In this document: positions 5,883 to 9,361 of the stretch, in pieces
Layout of the letters: each line of letters begins with the position of its first letter
Position numbering within the stretch: the first letter of the stretch is position 1
Source of the DNA: Sulfurimonas sp.
GTDB taxonomy: Bacteria; Campylobacterota; Campylobacteria; Campylobacterales; Sulfurimonadaceae
Direction of reading: 5' to 3'
DNA length: 9,361 bases
NCBI GenBank assembly: GCA_015663215.1
Contig: DQSP01000102.1
Coordinates: 1-9,361 of the forward strand
Notes under the pieces: generated by a model
What the model was told of the DNA's origin: nothing
The model's input: only the letters and a program-made list of their open reading frames with translations
The model's database searches: none
Translations under genes and position numbers: made by a program

Positions 5883-7185
5883 CTTGCATTAACTCTATGA
5901 GTGTTGCACTACTCGTCTCAAAATCTTCTTTATACATCGAACCCTGAGAGATAAACTTTTCCATCACACTTTTTTTATCTATAGCCTCATCAAGTTCTTC
6001 ATCACTTCCTTTCGTATAGGCCCCTATTCTTATAAGTGTTTCGTTCTCTTTTAGAAGTGTGTAGAGTCTTCGAAACTTTAAAACTGCTCGAAAATGTTCC
6101 TCTGATATGATGTCGTTCATAACACGAGAAGCAGAGTTTAGGATGTGAACAGGAGGGTAAATACCAAAGTCTGTCATCTCACGTGAAAGCACTATATGTC
6201 CATCTAAAATTGAACGCGACTGATCAGCAATAGGGTCACTCATATCATCACCCTCTATAAGTACTGTAAAAAAAGCAGTGATACTTCCCTTGCCTTCTTC
6301 TTTTCCTGCTCTCTCCATTAGTTGTGGTAACAGTGTCAATGAAGATGGTGGATAGCCTTTAGAAGTAGGAGGTTCACCAAGTGCTAGACCAATTTCGCGC
6401 TGTGCCATAGCGAAACGAGTAACACTATCCATGATAAAGAGAACATCAAGTTGCTTGTCTTTAAAAAACTCAGCCACACTCATAGCTGCAAATGCACCAT
6501 ACTTTCTCATTAGAGGACTATCATCTGAGGTAGCAACAATTATGACAGTATTTGTCAAATCCCCTCCGAGGTTTTTCTCTATAAACTCAGGTACCTCACG
6601 ACCACGCTCACCAATAAGTGCAACTACTTTGATCGGTGCATCAGAACCTCGGACAATCATCCCCATCAGAGTAGACTTCCCTACCCCACTTCCTGCGAAA
6701 ATACCAAGTTTCTGACCTTTACCACAAGTTAGCAGTCCATCTATACTTTTGACTCCAACACTAAACACTTCATCTATCATACCGCGTTTCATAGCTGCTA
6801 TAGGAGCTTTTATAATAGGACTCATTTTAGTATCTGTTATGATACCTTTACCATCGATAGGACGCATAAAAGGATCTACTATTCTACCTAGAAGAGAATC
6901 TCCCACAGGTATGTTCAAACCCGTTGCATCTAAAAATACTTTATCACCAGAAGAAAATCCCTCTACAAAAGAAAAAGGTGTTATAAAAAAAGTACTTCCA
7001 TCTATCTCGGTAACCATTCCTACTAACTCTTGGTTGGTATCGTTTGAGATAATTTTTACCATATCACTTATGCTGACATTTAGCCCACGAGCTGTAATAA
7101 CTGTCGCATTTATCTTGAGAACTTCACCAAAAGATACTGAATAGTTTTTCGAAGATATCTTCTCTTTGAGTGAAGCAAAAGGCAT
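5866..7185 (-). CDS. fliI: Flagellar export ATPase FliI
   Basis: FliI is the ATPase of the flagellar type III export machine, acting as a hexamer at the base of the flagellum and related to F1-beta. The 439 residues show an N-terminal beta-barrel (about 1-90), GDSLLGRIVDPFMRPIDG (95-112), Walker A in GIFAGSGVGKST (161-172, Lys170), the catalytic Glu193 in LIGERGREV, and Walker B LFIMD (249-253). MDSVTRFAMAQREIGLALGE and GYPPSSLTLLPQLMERAG are hallmarks of FliI and related type III ATPases. Length and both ends are complete. The start lies 5 bp after the folE stop without a clear Shine-Dalgarno, suggesting translational coupling. No other flagellar gene is near, as is common in this phylum. 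A virulence-type III ATPase is unlikely without other secretion genes. Confidence 0.95.
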   Translation of the reverse strand: MPFASLKEKISSKNYSVSFGEVLKINATVITARGLNVSISDMVKIISNDTNQELVGMVTEIDGSTFFITPFSFVEGFSSGDKVFLDATGLNIPVGDSLLGRIVDPFMRPIDGKGIITDTKMSPIIKAPIAAMKRGMIDEVFSVGVKSIDGLLTCGKGQKLGIFAGSGVGKSTLMGMIVRGSDAPIKVVALIGERGREVPEFIEKNLGGDLTNTVIIVATSDDSPLMRKYGAFAAMSVAEFFKDKQLDVLFIMDSVTRFAMAQREIGLALGEPPTSKGYPPSSLTLLPQLMERAGKEEGKGSITAFFTVLIEGDDMSDPIADQSRSILDGHIVLSREMTDFGIYPPVHILNSASRVMNDIISEEHFRAVLKFRRLYTLLKENETLIRIGAYTKGSDEELDEAIDKKSVMEKFISQGSMYKEDFETSSATLIELMQVSPEQ

Positions 7186-7190
7186 GGCGT

Positions 7191-7775
7191 TTAGTAACGA
7201 GTTCCCGTTGGGGAGTTAATGAGGGAGAAGAACTCCGCACGAGTCTTTTCATCCCGTTTAAAAAGTCCACGAAGTGCAGATGTAGTTGTGGCTGAGTTTA
7301 TCTTCTCAACACCTCGCATCTCCATACACATATGACGTGCTTGAATAACTACAGCAACACCTTTTGGCTTTATCGTATCATTTATCGCATCAGCAATCTG
7401 TTCTGTAAGTTGTTCTTGAATTTGCATACGTCGAGCAAAAACATCTACAACACGAGGGATTTTTGAAAGTCCTACAACTTTACCATCTGGAATATATGCT
7501 ACATGAACACGACCAATAATAGGCAGAAGGTGATGTTCACAAGTAGAGTAAAACTCTATATCTCGCATAAGTACCATCTCTTCATTTGAACTTGTAAAAA
7601 GGGCTTTTGAGAGTATCTCAGCAGGATCTTCTTTATATCCACCATAGATAAACTCATAAGCCTTTCTAACCCTCTTAGGTGTCTCGAGTAAACCTTCTCT
7701 TCTAGGATCTTCTCCAACATGATTCATCATCGACTTTACTGCATTCTCAAACTCTATATTTTCTTTTTCTGACAC
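7191..7775 (-). CDS. folE: GTP cyclohydrolase I (FolE, zinc type IA)
   Basis: This cytosolic enzyme turns GTP into 7,8-dihydroneopterin triphosphate, the first step towards tetrahydrofolate (and a precursor of queuosine-type pathways). The 194 residues carry [20 protein letters not shown] (21-40), the zinc ligands Cys79 and His82 in [10 protein letters not shown], and Cys150 in [29 protein letters not shown] (90-108) and LTEQIADAI are also family hallmarks. The C-terminal SALRGLF and RAEFFSLI are typical. Translation starts at GTG 7775, fixed by AGAGGT 6 nt upstream and by the normal family length. fliI follows after 5 bp. Upstream is a 72-bp gap to the GGDEF gene with a weak hairpin. Confidence 0.96.
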   Translation of the reverse strand: MSEKENIEFENAVKSMMNHVGEDPRREGLLETPKRVRKAYEFIYGGYKEDPAEILSKALFTSSNEEMVLMRDIEFYSTCEHHLLPIIGRVHVAYIPDGKVVGLSKIPRVVDVFARRMQIQEQLTEQIADAINDTIKPKGVAVVIQARHMCMEMRGVEKINSATTTSALRGLFKRDEKTRAEFFSLINSPTGTRY

Positions 7776-7781
7776 AGTGTT

Positions 7782-7787
7782 ACCTCT
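7782..7787 (-). promoter_or_regulatory. Shine-Dalgarno of folE (AGAGGT) that sets a GTG start
   Basis: On the minus strand AGAGGT is followed by AACACT and the GTG at 7775. It is the strongest ribosome binding site in the window and decides the non-ATG start. Confidence 0.75.
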
Positions 7788-7824
7788 AAAGTTTTAATAT
7801 CGATAGAGTATCAATTATTAACTG

Positions 7825-7849
7825 AAAAAATACTATTTTTTGAGTATTT
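7825..7849 (-). terminator. Weak AT-rich hairpin with U-run after the GGDEF gene
   Basis: On the minus strand AAATACT pairs with AGTATTT (7 bp) across an 8-nt loop, CAAAAAAT, and is followed by TTT. It overlaps the stop codon of the GGDEF gene (7848-7850). The stem has only one G-C pair, so termination would be inefficient and read-through into folE is likely. The remaining gap to folE shows no clear promoter. Confidence 0.35.
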
Positions 7850-9134
7850 AATATAATACGACTTGATTTCTTCCCTCTTCTTTAGCTTTATAAAGTGCTA
7901 AATCAATTCGCTTAAGTAGCTTTTCTTTATCCTCATCTTTTCGATAAAGAGAAATACCTATACTCACAGTAATTCTTCCAACTTTTTTAAATACATGTTC
8001 TTGAATCTTCAAACATAGTTTTTCAGCTAAAACTACTGCTTCTGTAGTATGCGGAGACAGTAATAAAAATTCCTCCCCACCCCATCGTCCAAACTTATCT
8101 GTATTTCGTATAGAGCTAGATATAATGCTACAAAACTCCTTTAATACATCATCCCCTATATCATGTCCATATGTATCATTTATCTTTTTAAAATAGTCAA
8201 TGTCAAACATTAGTAATGCAAAAGAAACACCATAGCGGTTTGCTCTTTTTATCTCATCTTCTATTTCTTGATTAATTTTATATCTATTGCAAATCCCCGT
8301 TAATGTATCAATAGTTGCAAGAGATTTTAATTTTTTTTCATCTTTTACTCTTTGTGATATATCTTTACTTGTTGAGATAAAGTACTTGATTTCATTATTA
8401 TCATCTAAAATTTGAGTAATAACTTGATCCTCATAATATAATGTTCCATTTTTCTTTTTGTTAATGAAAATTGCCTTAAAAGGTTCTTTTAAAAGGATGC
8501 TATCCCATAAAGTTTTATAAAAGTCTTGTGTGTGTTTTCCCGCTTTAAATATAGAATTTCGTGTACCAATAAGCTCTTTTTTTGTATAACCAGTCTCTCT
8601 ACATAAGGATTCATTGACATATACGATATAACCCTCTTTGTCTGTAATGCGTACCATTTCATCCATCTGCTCCATCGCTTTTGCTAGAAGATGTAAACGC
8701 TCTTTTACACTTGTGATACCTGTAATATCAGCAACAGAACTAGGTCGAGAAAAACCGCTATTATCTCTCAGTTGGACAAGTGCTTGCTTGGACTCTATAC
8801 AATTGATACATTTAATGATATTAAATTTCAATCTTATCAAATCTACTGGCTTTAAGATATAACTATCTGCTTGAAGGGTAAATACTGCTAAAAGGTGCTC
8901 TTTGTTAGTGTCATTAATTATATAAATAACACACTGCTCCATCGTGTTAATAGAGGGTAAGAGAAAATCCGAAATGATTATGTCAATACTATGCTTTTTA
9001 TATACTTCTAAAGCATCTTCAACACAATCAACAATAAATAGTTCTCCACAAAAATCAGATATAAAAGAACCAAGTCTGTCTTTTGACTCAGTTTCACTCT
9101 CTACATACAATATTTTTATACTTTTATACTTCAT
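7848..9134 (-). CDS. REC-PAS-GGDEF diguanylate cyclase with a degenerate receiver
   Basis: The protein (428 residues) should make the second messenger c-di-GMP from two GTP. Domains: a receiver-like region 5-118 with Asp56 in IIISDFLLP and Lys95 in YILKPVD; a PAS sensor about 155-262 (VYVNESLCRETGYTKKELIG; DISQRVKDEKKLK); and GGDEF 270-428. The GGDEF part has DTLTGICNR, metal-binding Asp311 in LMFDIDYFKKIND, YGHDIGDDVL, the active-site signature WGGEEF (351-356), and an intact inhibitory I-site R343xxD346 five residues before it. It is therefore expected to be active and product-inhibited. The receiver is odd: about 11 residues are missing after Asp56 and the switch Thr is not visible. The ATG at 9134 has AGGA 8 nt upstream. 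rnj lies upstream on the same strand, 114 bp away, separated by a hairpin and a C9 tract. Confidence 0.93.
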   Translation of the reverse strand: MKYKSIKILYVESETESKDRLGSFISDFCGELFIVDCVEDALEVYKKHSIDIIISDFLLPSINTMEQCVIYIINDTNKEHLLAVFTLQADSYILKPVDLIRLKFNIIKCINCIESKQALVQLRDNSGFSRPSSVADITGITSVKERLHLLAKAMEQMDEMVRITDKEGYIVYVNESLCRETGYTKKELIGTRNSIFKAGKHTQDFYKTLWDSILLKEPFKAIFINKKKNGTLYYEDQVITQILDDNNEIKYFISTSKDISQRVKDEKKLKSLATIDTLTGICNRYKINQEIEDEIKRANRYGVSFALLMFDIDYFKKINDTYGHDIGDDVLKEFCSIISSSIRNTDKFGRWGGEEFLLLSPHTTEAVVLAEKLCLKIQEHVFKKVGRITVSIGISLYRKDEDKEKLLKRIDLALYKAKEEGRNQVVLY

Positions 9135-9142
9135 GGTGTTTG

Positions 9143-9146
9143 TCCT
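9143..9146 (-). promoter_or_regulatory. Shine-Dalgarno of the GGDEF gene (AGGA)
   Basis: On the minus strand AGGA is followed by 8 nt (CAAACACC) and the ATG at 9134. Confidence 0.6.
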
Positions 9147-9154
9147 ATAAATAC

Positions 9155-9160
9155 ATTATG
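9155..9160 (-). promoter_or_regulatory. Candidate -10 box of the GGDEF gene (CATAAT)
   Basis: CATAAT lies on the minus strand within TGTATCATAATG. It gives a predicted transcript start about 12-16 nt before the ATG, with the Shine-Dalgarno inside the leader. TATCAT, 3 nt upstream, is an alternative. With 17-nt spacing the -35 region would fall in the T/C-rich stretch between the -10 and the C9 tract, placing the tract at or just above -35. Confidence 0.4.
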
Positions 9161-9189
9161 ATACATATATAATTAAAAGAAAGTAAAAT

Positions 9190-9198
9190 GGGGGGGGG
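9190..9198. repeat. Nine-G homopolymer (C9 on the minus strand)
   Basis: Nine consecutive G residues stand in an AT-rich intergenic gap, between the hairpin after rnj and the start of the GGDEF gene. Tracts of this kind in Campylobacterota are often length-variable by slipped-strand mispairing. It lies 56-64 nt before the GGDEF start codon. Confidence 0.9.
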
Positions 9199-9204
9199 AA
9201 ATAC

Positions 9205-9235
9205 TGAAGCTACACATAAATAATGTGTAGCTTCA
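9205..9235 (-). terminator. 13-bp perfect hairpin after rnj
   Basis: TGAAGCTACACAT pairs perfectly with ATGTGTAGCTTCA across a 5-nt loop, 13 nt after the rnj stop. On the rnj strand it is followed by GTATTT and then the C9 tract, so the U-run is short and interrupted. It is probably the rnj terminator or an RNA-stabilising 3' end. No U-run follows on the plus strand either. Confidence 0.6.
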
Positions 9236-9248
9236 AAGAAGAAAAAGC

Positions 9249-9361
9249 TTAGTGAACTAGCATATGTGGAACAATGAGAGGATATTTTTTCATCTTTCTA
9301 AAGATGTGTTTACGAACAACTTGACGAATATCATTTTCTAAAGCACGAGAGTTCTCAATAA
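9249..9361 (-). CDS. rnj: Ribonuclease J, C-terminal end (partial)
   Basis: Only the last 37 codons are inside the window; the gene continues beyond 9361. The tail includes ENSRALENDIRQVVRKH, then IFRKMKKYPLIVPHMLVH and a TAA at 9249-9251. The pattern LE(N)DIRQVVRKHIFRK...KYPLIVP matches the end of Campylobacterota RNase J as I know it. RNase J is a metallo-beta-lactamase-fold endo- and 5'-3' exoribonuclease, the main mRNA-decay enzyme in this phylum (it works with the helicase RhpA in Helicobacter). The catalytic part lies outside the window and cannot be checked. Confidence 0.8.
   Translation of the reverse strand, partial: IENSRALENDIRQVVRKHIFRKMKKYPLIVPHMLVH

Noticed and set aside
6431..7144. 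Two open plus-strand frames
   Set aside because: Both lie inside fliI, which has full family motifs on the other strand; their translations look like antisense shadows.
7799..7812. Short palindromes TATCGATA and GATA-GAG-TATC upstream of folE as an operator
   Set aside because: Arms of four bases are expected by chance in AT-rich DNA and no regulator can be linked to them.
9188..9223. Eleven-codon plus-strand ORF starting with ATG directly on the G tract
   Set aside because: Too short and without homology; the ATG-G9 juxtaposition is more simply explained by the homopolymer lying between rnj and the GGDEF promoter.

Overview
The window is AT-rich, tightly packed bacterial DNA that looks like a chromosome segment of a sulfur-oxidising member of the Campylobacterota (Epsilonproteobacteria), most like Sulfurimonas. 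The pointers are a human-SQOR-like sulfide:quinone oxidoreductase with a Tat signal, a scattered single flagellar gene (fliI), RNase J, many Lys/Ile/Asn codons and a long G homopolymer. The genus is an inference from protein style and context; no database search was possible.

Layout, left to right. Positions 1-125 hold the 3' end of a ppnP-type nucleoside phosphorylase gene. One base later comes a dead response-regulator gene (127-370) with a nonsense codon, a frameshift and an abrupt loss of homology. Next is a small minus-strand gene (444-584) with a perfect -10 box and a Shine-Dalgarno; its 3' end lies in an 8-bp tandem repeat. Three plus-strand genes follow: recJ (706-2289), sqr (2334-3749) and a 708-residue propeller-plus-solenoid protein (3756-5882) that starts 6 bp after sqr. 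The rest is on the minus strand, read right to left: the end of rnj (RNase J), a strong hairpin, a nine-G tract, a REC-PAS-GGDEF diguanylate cyclase gene, folE, and fliI, whose 3' end overlaps that of the propeller gene by 17 bp.

How they fit together. sqr encodes a probably periplasmic, membrane-associated enzyme feeding sulfide electrons into the quinone pool. The downstream propeller-solenoid protein has no signal peptide and no assigned function; its helical half is built from a clear 42/84-residue repeat. The GGDEF protein has catalytic and inhibitory motifs for c-di-GMP synthesis but a damaged receiver domain. Its upstream region carries the G9/C9 tract, a classic slippage-prone sequence. 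folE and fliI form a tight pair with no obvious functional relation.

The items most worth a second look are the propeller-solenoid protein linked to sqr, the G9 tract upstream of the diguanylate cyclase gene, and the 9-mer TCGCGTTTA, which occurs five times on one strand in two reading frames. A possibly leaderless recJ mRNA and the small gene ending in a tandem repeat come next.
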